A DNA stretch of 64,000 nucleotides, from positions 62,001-126,000 of the forward strand of contig CAJTCV010000008.1 in NCBI GenBank assembly GCA_910574805.1. Reading direction: 5' to 3'. This document shows, one piece after another, positions 7,758 through 15,035 of the stretch; position 1 is the first letter of the stretch; each line of letters starts with the position of its first letter. The DNA is from Lachnospiraceae bacterium (GTDB lineage Bacteria > Bacillota > Clostridia > Lachnospirales > Lachnospiraceae). The notes beneath the pieces were generated by a model that saw only the letters and a list, made by a program, of their open reading frames with translations, did not search any database and had not been told where the DNA came from. Position numbers and translations under genes: made by a program.

Positions 7758-9529
7758 GGATGCGGATGGTAAAAGGACTGACAGCAGTGCTGTGTGCAGT
7801 GATGCTGGCGCCTGTGGGTTCTGCGGCGGTGCTGCCGGGGCTGGAGATGGTGGCGGAGGCGACAAATACAGGGACCGGAGGAGAAAATACGAATAATCCG
7901 GGTGAAAATAACAACTCATCAGTAACAGGAAATCCAGAAGAACTTCTGCAAAAAGCAAAAGATGCTGCCGAAAATCAACTGAAGGATTACCAGTTATATA
8001 TTGATCCGGATAAAAAAGAGACTGCACGGCTTGATGATATCATTTCAAAAGCCGTGGAGCAAATTAAAAATATGTCTACTGCTGAAGGGGTTGAAAGATA
8101 TATTACGAGAACAGAAAAGGAAATGGATGATGTAATGAATCCCCCCAACGATGATGACGAAGACGAAGACGACCCCGCCCCCGTCAGCGCTGACCACCTC
8201 CTGATGGTTGGCGGCAACTGGGTCACACCCGTGGCCAATGCAGGACAGGCGGTCAGCATTGTCCTTCCCGTGGTGAACATGGGCAAGACCATGGTGACTG
8301 ACGCGGTCGTGACGCCCGTCCTGAGTACGGACACCACTTCCTGGCCCTTTGAGATCACCAGCTCCAACTATTCCCAGACCATCAAGGATCTGCCAGGGAC
8401 CGACACCGGCATGTCCGATATGGACCGCCGCCGGGAGGTGACCTGGGATCTGAAGACCAGAAGCGACGTGGGCAACGGTTATCAGAAGATCTCCTTTAAA
8501 ATCGTCTATCGGGATTCTGAGGGCAACAGTCAGGAGACGACGCTGGATACCTATGTACAGCTCAGCGGGACTGCCGGTGTGGGGGCAGACGGAAAAGCTT
8601 CTGTTCCGAGAGTTGTCGTCACCGGCTTTGAGACAGAGCCCAAAGACGTACATGCAGGGGAGAGCTTTATGCTGACGCTGCATCTGAAGAATACTTCCAC
8701 AGCGACCAGCGTCAACAATATGATCTTTGAGATCGTGGCTGCAGTGGAGGGAAAGGATGAGGACACTACATACGCCGCATTTCTTCCCACGGCCGGATCC
8801 AGTACGATTTTCGTGGATTCCATTGGTAAGAACGGAACCAGAGATATCCAGATCGAGATGGAGGCGAAAGCAGATCTGACTCAGAAGCCCTATGCGGTGG
8901 ATGTAAATATGAGCTACGAGGATGAGCATGTTAATGCGTATACCAACAAGACCAGTGTGTCCATCCCTGTGAAGCAGGAAGCCCGGGTGGATATCAGCGA
9001 ACCGGAGGTCATGCCGTCGAGTATCGAGGTGGGCAGCGAGTCCAACATCATGTTTAATATTTACAATATGGGCAAGACCAAGCTCTACAATGTGCAGGTG
9101 AAGACGGAGAGCGATACCGTCAGCGGGGGAGACGCCTTCATCGGCAATCTGGACTCCGGCGCCACCGGATCGGTGGACATCTATGTGATCGGACAGTCAG
9201 CGACCATGGATGAGGGACTGATCAGGCTTCAGATCTCCTATGAGGATGAGACCGGTGCTTCTACTGTGATCGAAAAAGAAGTGTCGCTCTTTGTAAATGA
9301 ATCCATGATGGAGGATTTTACAGGAGATGATATGATGATGGGAGACGACTCCATGCTGGATGAGGCCGGCACGGGCAGCACCGGAACCTATGCGGCTGTG
9401 GTCGTGGGCGTGATCGTGATCGCCGGTATCATCGGCGCTGTCATCTATATGAAGCGGAAGAAGAAAAAAGAGCAGCAGAGCCTGGAAGAAGATATTCTGG
9501 ATCTGGATGACGATAATACAAAGCTGTGA
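7754..9529 (+). CDS. Secreted, membrane-anchored protein with CARDB/COG1361-like repeats, partner of a MacB-like transporter
   Basis: A 591-residue exported protein. Residues 1-36 form a signal peptide (KGLTAVLCAVMLAPVGSAA). A helical stretch to about residue 125 ends in an acidic run (NDDDEDEDDPAP), then two or three beta-sandwich domains follow, with repeats of the type ANAGQAVSIVLPVVNMGKT and VGSESNIMFNIYNMGKTK, as in COG1361/CARDB proteins. A single membrane helix near residues 544-565 (AAVVVGVIVIAGIIGAVIY) with a KRKKKK stop anchors it with a short acidic tail inside. AGGAGG lies seven bases before the ATG, which overlaps the ATPase stop. It may act as the extracellular part of the exporter, like the fused periplasmic parts of other MacB systems. 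Specific function unknown. Confidence 0.82.
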   Translation: MRMRMVKGLTAVLCAVMLAPVGSAAVLPGLEMVAEATNTGTGGENTNNPGENNNSSVTGNPEELLQKAKDAAENQLKDYQLYIDPDKKETARLDDIISKAVEQIKNMSTAEGVERYITRTEKEMDDVMNPPNDDDEDEDDPAPVSADHLLMVGGNWVTPVANAGQAVSIVLPVVNMGKTMVTDAVVTPVLSTDTTSWPFEITSSNYSQTIKDLPGTDTGMSDMDRRREVTWDLKTRSDVGNGYQKISFKIVYRDSEGNSQETTLDTYVQLSGTAGVGADGKASVPRVVVTGFETEPKDVHAGESFMLTLHLKNTSTATSVNNMIFEIVAAVEGKDEDTTYAAFLPTAGSSTIFVDSIGKNGTRDIQIEMEAKADLTQKPYAVDVNMSYEDEHVNAYTNKTSVSIPVKQEARVDISEPEVMPSSIEVGSESNIMFNIYNMGKTKLYNVQVKTESDTVSGGDAFIGNLDSGATGSVDIYVIGQSATMDEGLIRLQISYEDETGASTVIEKEVSLFVNESMMEDFTGDDMMMGDDSMLDEAGTGSTGTYAAVVVGVIVIAGIIGAVIYMKRKKKKEQQSLEEDILDLDDDNTKL

Positions 9530-9544
9530 TAAAAGGAGCAGGGA

Positions 9545-10897
9545 ATGAAATATTTTGATTTGCTCAGAATGAGTGCGTCGAACCTGCTGCGCAGGAAGCT
9601 TCGAACCGCCCTTACTGTACTGGGCGTGATCATCGGTACTGCTTCCATCGTCGTCATGGTGTCTCTGGGCCTGGGGCTTCGGAAGAGCTCTCTGGCTCAG
9701 ATTGAAGAATACGGCGGACTTACGACCATCAATGTAAATAACTACAGCTGGTACAATTCGGACAGCACCGGTGACGAAGAGCCGAAGCGGATCGATGACG
9801 CGGTGGTGGCGGAGATGGCGCAGATCCCCCATGTGGAGGTGGCGTCGCCGCTTCTGGATGTGAGCGTCATTGCGAAGCAGGGCGCCTATGAAGGATGGTT
9901 TCGGATCCAGGGGATGAACCAGGAGGCGCTGCAGAAGATGGATATTGATATCGCAGAGGGGGAGCTTCCGCCGGCGGACGGCAATCTGCAGCTCTTCTAC
10001 GGAAATCAGGTCATTACCAATTTCTACAATGCACGGACCAACGAGTACTACTGGGAGACCATGGAAGTGCCGGATGTGGACCTGATGAATGAGCCTGTTT
10101 TTCTGATCTTTGACACAGATGCCTATTATCAGGCAGGGAGTACGGACGGCAACGGCCAGACGATCCTTCCGCCGAAAAAATACATCATTCCCACCTGCGG
10201 GATGATGGCAGGAGATCTGGAGACTTATAAGGAGAACTGTAACTCTGTATTTGCGGACATTGACGCTCTGAAAGCCATGCTGAAGAAGGTATTTAAGAAC
10301 AAAGTGATTCCCGGACAGCCTGCCACCAAGAGCGGAAAGCCGTATAAAGAACTTTATTATGAAGAAGTGTATATCCGCGTGGACAGTATGGATCATGTGA
10401 AGGAGGTCCAGCAGGCGATTCAGGATATGGGTTTTAATGCCAACAGCAACGCGGAGTGGATGGAACAGACCCAGAGTCAGATGGGCATGATCCAGATGGT
10501 GCTGGGAGGCATCGGCGCCGTATCTCTCTTCGTCGCGGCCATCGGCATCGCCAATACGATGATGATGTCCATTTATGAACGAACGAAAGAAATCGGGATC
10601 ATCAAGGTGCTGGGCTGCGATCTTGGAAATATCAGATCCATGTTTCTTCTGGAAGCAGGATTTATCGGTTTCTTCGGAGGAATGGCGGGACTGATCCTGA
10701 GTGAGATCATATCTGCCGTCATCAACTCCGTCGTCGGCAAGGCTTCGGGCGGGTATTACGAGCAGCTTTCGTATATCCCCCTCTGGCTGATTCTGGTATC
10801 GCTGGTATTTGCGGTGCTGGTGGGTATGGTGGCCGGATTCTTCCCGGCGCTCAGAGCCATGAAGCTGAGCCCGCTGGCAGCGATCCGCAACGAGTGA
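9545..10897 (+). CDS. MacB/FtsX-type ABC transporter permease
   Basis: A 450-residue permease with one N-terminal membrane helix (LRTALTVLGVIIGTASIVVM), a large extracellular domain of about 240 residues and three C-terminal helices (GAVSLFVAAIGIANTMMMSI onward, ending in FPALRAMKLSPLAAIRNE). This is the classic MacB topology. The start has AAAGGAG about ten bases upstream. It closes the operon begun at 7035 and is followed by a strong hairpin. Firmicute MacB-like systems export peptides or respond to envelope stress; the substrate here is not known. Confidence 0.92.
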   Translation: MKYFDLLRMSASNLLRRKLRTALTVLGVIIGTASIVVMVSLGLGLRKSSLAQIEEYGGLTTINVNNYSWYNSDSTGDEEPKRIDDAVVAEMAQIPHVEVASPLLDVSVIAKQGAYEGWFRIQGMNQEALQKMDIDIAEGELPPADGNLQLFYGNQVITNFYNARTNEYYWETMEVPDVDLMNEPVFLIFDTDAYYQAGSTDGNGQTILPPKKYIIPTCGMMAGDLETYKENCNSVFADIDALKAMLKKVFKNKVIPGQPATKSGKPYKELYYEEVYIRVDSMDHVKEVQQAIQDMGFNANSNAEWMEQTQSQMGMIQMVLGGIGAVSLFVAAIGIANTMMMSIYERTKEIGIIKVLGCDLGNIRSMFLLEAGFIGFFGGMAGLILSEIISAVINSVVGKASGGYYEQLSYIPLWLILVSLVFAVLVGMVAGFFPALRAMKLSPLAAIRNE

Positions 10898-10944
10898 TGA
10901 TCCATGAAGGAAGACAGAAAAAGAACGGAATGACCACAGAACAG

Positions 10945-10998
10945 ACGGCATCCGGTTCCTGGCATTCCCTAAAAGGGCTGCCGGGAACCGGATGCCGT
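10945..10998. terminator. Bidirectional terminator between the MacB-like operon and the LUD gene
   Basis: Two perfect 15-base arms, ACGGCATCCGGTTCC (10945-10959) and its complement (10984-10998), enclose a smaller CCCT-AAA-AGGG stem. The convergent gene on the minus strand stops six bases away. T-runs are weak on both sides, so strength is uncertain, but position and stem favour shared termination. Confidence 0.7.
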
Positions 10999-11003
10999 GT
11001 TTA

Positions 11004-11639
11004 TCAGAATCCCAGGTCTTCATTGACCAGGATCACTTTGATGCGTCCCGGGATGCCGCTTCGTCTGGTGACGACGATCTGGCTGCAGATGCAGTCGGGG
11101 GAGAAGCAGTTGCCGCAGACGCCGGTCTTGGCACAGGGGGTGTCCTTGTTCAGGCGTGTGGTGTTGGGGGGCGCCGCTTTGGTGCGGATGCGGTCGATGC
11201 CGGCCTGGACATTACCGACGACCTTGTTCATGCCGGCGATGACGAGCACGTGTTCCGGACCGGCGCACAGACAGGAGACCCGGTTGCCGAAGCCGTCGAT
11301 ATTCACCAGTTCACCTTCCATGGTGATGGCGTTGGTGCTCATGAGATAGTAGTCAGCCATGACCGTTCTGGAAAAAAGCTCCCGTTTCTCCTGCGGAGTG
11401 GAAGCGGCGTTGCGGTCGATCAGCGTGTAGCTGCGTTTCTGGACGGCATCCATCAGGCCGCATTCGTTGATGCTCATGGAGCCGCCCCAGGAGAGGACAG
11501 AGCCCTGCGGCATGAGTTCCAGAGCTTTGTGGACGGCGTCCGCACAGGTTTCACAGAAGAAACCGTCGATGTTCCGCTTTGCGAGCTTCCGGATGATCGT
11601 GTCTGCGGCATTTCGATTTGACTGTTTTACAAATGACAT
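11004..11639 (-). CDS. LUD-domain protein (LutC/YkgG-like, lactate utilisation family)
   Basis: A 211-residue protein with the LUD fold: SVLSWGGSMSINECGLMDAV, then VMADYYLMSTNAITMEGELV and GNRVSCLCAGPEHVLVIAGMNKVV. A C-terminal cysteine group (CAKTGVCGNCFSPDCICSQ) could bind metal or an Fe-S cluster. In the Lut system LUD proteins take part in lactate oxidation with iron-sulfur partners, but here it stands alone, so its substrate is open. AAGGAGG is well placed before the ATG. It is convergent with the MacB-like operon and divergent from pepF. Confidence 0.85.
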   Translation of the reverse strand: MSFVKQSNRNAADTIIRKLAKRNIDGFFCETCADAVHKALELMPQGSVLSWGGSMSINECGLMDAVQKRSYTLIDRNAASTPQEKRELFSRTVMADYYLMSTNAITMEGELVNIDGFGNRVSCLCAGPEHVLVIAGMNKVVGNVQAGIDRIRTKAAPPNTTRLNKDTPCAKTGVCGNCFSPDCICSQIVVTRRSGIPGRIKVILVNEDLGF

Positions 11640-11660
11640 GGTATTCCTCCTTCTATTGGA

Positions 11661-11683
11661 ATCCGCAGGGAAATACTGCGGAT
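11661..11683. repeat. Inverted repeat in the LUD/pepF divergent gap
   Basis: ATCCGCAG (11661-11668) and CTGCGGAT (11676-11683) are perfect complements with a seven-base gap, 22 bases upstream of the LUD start codon. It could be an operator or a leader hairpin; nothing decides between these. Confidence 0.45.
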
Positions 11684-11792
11684 GCGTTATGGACAGTATA
11701 ACAGAAAACAGCAGGATGCGCCACGGGATTCTGGCAAAATGCCGGGCACAGGGCAGTGAATGTATTTTTTATGGAAAGGATGACAGATCAAT

Positions 11793-13607
11793 ATGGCAGA
11801 GAAAAGGCTTTTAAAGAGGTCGGAGGTCAGGACCGGGGATACCTGGGCAATGGAGGACCTGTATAAAAATGATGAAGCATGGGAAGCAGATTTTAAGCGT
11901 CTGGCGGAGGAGATCCCGGTGCTGCGCACGTATGAGGGCCGGCTGGGAGAGAGTGCCTCCGTCCTTCTCAGGATGCAGAGGAAGAGCGACGAGCTGAATA
12001 TGCTGGCGGAAAAGATATATGTGTATGCTGCCCAGAAGCTTCATGAAGATACAGAAAATGGAAGATATCAGGAACTTGCCAACCGTGCACAGGGGCTTCT
12101 GGTGAAGCTTTCGGAGGCCGGGGCGTATATGGAACCGGAGCTTCTGGGGCTTCCGGAGGGAACTGTGGAGCAGTTTCTTGAGGAAAATAAGGAGCTGGTG
12201 GTATATCGTCAGTATTTTGAAAATATGATGAGACAGAGGGAACATGTCCTCGACCGGGAACGGGAGGAGATGCTGGCGGCGGTGGGAGAGCTGGCGGAAG
12301 GACCAAAGGATATTTTTATCATGTTCAACAATGCGGATCTTCGTTTTCCGGAGATCACCGGAGAAGACGGCGAGCCTGTGGAGGTGACTCACGGGAGGTA
12401 TATGACGCTCATGAAGAGCAGGGACCGGCGGGTGAGACGGGAGGCATTTGAAGCGCTCTACGGGATGTACGGGAAATACCGCAATACCCTGGCGGCGGCA
12501 TACGGAGCCAACGTAAAGCAGGCAGTATTTTATGGCAGGGCGAGAAAATACGGGTCCGATCTGGAGGCGGCTCTTGACGGAAGTCATATTCCGGTATCTG
12601 TCTATGACAGTCTGATCCAGGCAGTACATGAGTATCTGCCGCAGATGTACCGGTACGTGGAGCTCAGAAGAAAGCTTCTGGGAGTGGATGAGCTCCATAT
12701 GTATGACCTGTATGTGCCCATGGTGCCGGACGACGGACAGAGGATCCCCTTTGCACAGGCGAAGGAGATGGTGCTTCAGGGACTGGCGCCCATGGGAGAA
12801 GAATATCTGGGGCTTTTGAGAGAAGGGTTTTCCTCCCGCTGGATCGACGTGTATGAGAATCAGGGAAAGAAAAGCGGGGCCTATTCCTGGGGAGCCTATG
12901 GGACGCATCCCTATGTGCTTCTGAACTATGAGGAAAATCTGGGCAGTGTATTTACACTGGCTCACGAGATGGGGCATGCGCTGCATTCCTGGTATTCAGA
13001 CGCGAATCAGCCGTATATCTATGCGGGATACAAAATCTTCGTGGCGGAGGTGGCTTCCACCTGCAATGAAGCGCTTCTGATCCATCATCTGATCCGGACG
13101 GCAGAGGGGCCGAAGCAGAAGGCATATCTGATCAATTATTTTCTGGAGCAGTTCCGGACCACGCTGTTCCGGCAGACCATGTTTGCGGAATTTGAGAAAA
13201 TCACCCATGGAATGCAGGAACAGGGGGAGGCATTGACCGCGGACCGGCTGTGCGGGATCTATCATGGTTTGAACCGGGAATATTTTGGAGAAAATATCTG
13301 TGTCGACAGGGAAATCGGGCTGGAGTGGGCAAGGATCCCGCATTTTTACACGCCGTTTTATGTCTATCAGTATGCCACCGGCTTTTCAGCGGCTATTGCT
13401 CTGTCAAAGAGGATTCTGGAAGAGGGAGAGACGGCGGTAGAGCAGTATAAGAATTTCTTAAAAGGAGGAAGCTCTGCATATCCGCTGGATCTGCTGCGCA
13501 TGGCAGGAGTGGATATGGAACAGAGAGAACCGGTGGAAGACGCACTGAAGGTATTTACACAATATCTGGATGAAATGGAGAGACTGGCAGGGAATGACGA
13601 AATATGA
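11793..13607 (+). CDS. pepF: Oligoendopeptidase F
   Basis: A 604-residue M3-family metallopeptidase that cleaves short peptides in the cytoplasm. The zinc site is LAHEMGHALHSW, with HEMGH at residues 391-395, followed by the glutamate-bearing EVASTCNEALL helix. Full family length (about 600) with N-terminal helical domain (oligopeptidase F N-region) intact. The start ATG 11793 follows GGAAAGGATGACAGATCAAT. The next gene (nitroreductase) begins inside its last codons, a 14-base overlap, so the two are probably co-expressed. Confidence 0.95.
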   Translation: MAEKRLLKRSEVRTGDTWAMEDLYKNDEAWEADFKRLAEEIPVLRTYEGRLGESASVLLRMQRKSDELNMLAEKIYVYAAQKLHEDTENGRYQELANRAQGLLVKLSEAGAYMEPELLGLPEGTVEQFLEENKELVVYRQYFENMMRQREHVLDREREEMLAAVGELAEGPKDIFIMFNNADLRFPEITGEDGEPVEVTHGRYMTLMKSRDRRVRREAFEALYGMYGKYRNTLAAAYGANVKQAVFYGRARKYGSDLEAALDGSHIPVSVYDSLIQAVHEYLPQMYRYVELRRKLLGVDELHMYDLYVPMVPDDGQRIPFAQAKEMVLQGLAPMGEEYLGLLREGFSSRWIDVYENQGKKSGAYSWGAYGTHPYVLLNYEENLGSVFTLAHEMGHALHSWYSDANQPYIYAGYKIFVAEVASTCNEALLIHHLIRTAEGPKQKAYLINYFLEQFRTTLFRQTMFAEFEKITHGMQEQGEALTADRLCGIYHGLNREYFGENICVDREIGLEWARIPHFYTPFYVYQYATGFSAAIALSKRILEEGETAVEQYKNFLKGGSSAYPLDLLRMAGVDMEQREPVEDALKVFTQYLDEMERLAGNDEI

Positions 13608-14370
13608 AGCAATTTTCAGAAGAAAATCCATCCGGAGATATCGGGAGGCCGAGGTGGATGAGAAGATTCTGGAGGAGATCCGGGGATTTGGAAAGGACGC
13701 CCTGGGGGACCGCCCGGACATCGCTGTAAGATGGAAGATTTACCGGGCATCGGATCGCAGTGTCCGGGGACTTTTTCAGGTGAAGGCGCCTTATTACGCA
13801 GCCCTTTATTCGGAAATCTGTGAGGACTGTTATATTCATGCGGGCTGCCTGATGCAACAGCTCGTGCTGCATCTGCATACGCTGGGCATCGGAAGCTGCT
13901 ATCAGGGCGGCGCCAGGCTGAAGGACAGCAGGGAAGAGGGCATGGAGCTGATGATGATCCTTGCCTTTGGCTGGCCTGCAGAGCCCCTGGAACGCAGACG
14001 GGCGGATTTTAAGCGGGCAGAGCTCAAAAAACTGGTGAAGGTAAACGGGCCGCTTGGGAGGGCCCAGAGAAAGCTTCTGGAACCTGCCCGGCTTGCGCCC
14101 TCTGCCCTGAATCAGCAGCCCTGGAGGTTTGTGGTCACGGAAAACAGAATCCACCTCTTTGTCCGGCGTCCGGGCATCGTGGGTTATGATCGGCAGCTGA
14201 ACAAGAACATGTTCAATGCGGGCATCGTCCTGTCCCATATGCTGATCGCCGCGGAAGAGCACTGGATCGACCTGGAATACCAGAAGCTGGACAGCATCAT
14301 GGAGAAGGCGATCCAGAACCATCTCTATGCAGGCAGCCTGGTGTTCACCGGCACGGTTGGGAAAGCGTGA
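13594..14370 (+). CDS. Nitroreductase family protein (TM1586-like, two half-domains)
   Basis: A protein of 258 residues beginning MTKYEAIFRRKSIRRY, the usual FMN-binding N-terminus of nitroreductases (R-K-S-x-R). The second half repeats the fold with ARLAPSALNQQPWRFVVTEN, the motif of the TM1586-type family in which one chain holds two pseudo-symmetric halves. The start lies within the last codons of pepF; a longer version begins at 13570 but lacks a ribosome site. Predicted FMN/NAD(P)H-dependent reductase with unknown substrate. The stop is TGA at 14368-14370; the same frame stays open and coding-like beyond it (see next entry). Confidence 0.85.
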   Translation: MTKYEAIFRRKSIRRYREAEVDEKILEEIRGFGKDALGDRPDIAVRWKIYRASDRSVRGLFQVKAPYYAALYSEICEDCYIHAGCLMQQLVLHLHTLGIGSCYQGGARLKDSREEGMELMMILAFGWPAEPLERRRADFKRAELKKLVKVNGPLGRAQRKLLEPARLAPSALNQQPWRFVVTENRIHLFVRRPGIVGYDRQLNKNMFNAGIVLSHMLIAAEEHWIDLEYQKLDSIMEKAIQNHLYAGSLVFTGTVGKA

Positions 14371-14484
14371 GGCGGCCAGCCGTATCTTACGTCCACCGGT
14401 GTGTATCTGGTGGACCGTATGGATGCCGGGGACAGCAGCGGAGAAACTGCAGAATTTTTGACGGAAATTTTTGAAAAACGGTTG
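14371..14484 (+). pseudogene. Coding-like fragment in frame after the nitroreductase stop
   Basis: The 38 codons after the nitroreductase TGA read in the same frame as a protein-like string (GGQPYLTSTGVYLVDRMDAG and on to EFLTEIFEKRL) with the GC-ending codon use of real genes, and stop only beyond the tRNA promoter. They may be the tail of a lost gene, or the original end of the nitroreductase cut by a TGG-to-TGA change. I do not recognise the sequence. No start codon or ribosome site precedes it. Confidence 0.35.
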
Positions 14485-14510
14485 ACAGAAAAAAGGTTTT
14501 GGTGTATTAT
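14482..14510 (+). promoter_or_regulatory. Promoter of the tRNA-Gly gene
   Basis: TTGACA (14482-14487), 17-base spacer, TATTAT (14505-14510), 39 bases before the tRNA. Near-consensus and well placed. Confidence 0.85.
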
Positions 14511-14549
14511 AACTATTGTCGCCGGTACGGTGCGGCAGTTATAAAAGAT

Positions 14550-14621
14550 GCACGAGTGGCTCAGTGGTGGAGTATCGCCTTGCCAAGGCGAGGGTCGCGG
14601 GTTCGAATCCCGTCTCGTGCT
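14550..14621 (+). tRNA. tRNA-Gly (anticodon GCC)
   Basis: The acceptor arms GCACGAG (14550-14556) and CTCGTGC (14614-14620) pair fully, with U as discriminator base at 14621. The anticodon loop TTGCCAA (14580-14586) gives anticodon GCC at 14582-14584. The T-arm GGTTCGAATCC is canonical. No CCA is encoded. It has its own promoter and terminator, so it is a single-gene unit. Confidence 0.97.
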
Positions 14622-14631
14622 TTTACACAGA

Positions 14632-14667
14632 ACAGAAATGCTGAAGTGGGGCATTTCTGTTTTTTTA
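14632..14667 (+). terminator. Intrinsic terminator of tRNA-Gly
   Basis: ACAGAAATGC (14632-14641) pairs with GCATTTCTGT (14651-14660) and is followed by seven T residues. Confidence 0.9.
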
Positions 14668-14758
14668 TAAAAATATACCGGCAGATAAATGAATGAAAAA
14701 CGGATAAAAGCGTAATCAAAGAATTATTTGAAAAATGAGACTGGATGAGGTATGATAG

Positions 14759-14885
14759 AAATGGATTGTTATCGGTAAAAATGACTGCTATGAAAGCTGT
14801 GTTACGCCCATGGAGGACATGCCGGCGGACTGCAGCGGCACCCAATGTGGACCTGATCTATGATATCCTGCAGCAGGCCTTGTGA
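14759..14885 (+). pseudogene. C-terminal remnant of an unidentified gene, broken by a frameshift
   Basis: From 14759 one frame reads WIVIGKNDCYESCVTPMEDM then PADCSGT, and after a one-base shift at the CCC run (14841-14843) the next frame continues NVDLIYDILQQAL and stops at TGA 14883-14885. The joined string looks like the end of a real protein, with coding-type codons, but no start exists within the preceding bases. It is probably a decayed gene tail. The rest of the gap 14668-15035 shows only a 20-codon open frame at 14906-14968 and no clear promoter. Confidence 0.4.
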
Positions 14886-15035
14886 GTACAGGAAGAGGAA
14901 CGGATATGAAAGATAAAAACAGGTCCGCAAAAGGAATAAGGCGTCTTTCGTACTTGTATATTTTTTGATTTTCCGTTATTCTGGTAATGCAGAGTTTATT
15001 TTATGAACACATATAGATCAGGAGGTAAGATACAT

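Noticed and set aside
9197-11023. Long minus-strand open frame across the MacB-like operon
   Set aside because: Histidine/arginine-rich antisense of two recognised genes and the hairpin; shadow frame.
14906-14968. 20-codon frame with GGAAGAGGAA upstream, before cooS
   Set aside because: Too short and without a leader-peptide signature (no codon run, no attenuator hairpin).
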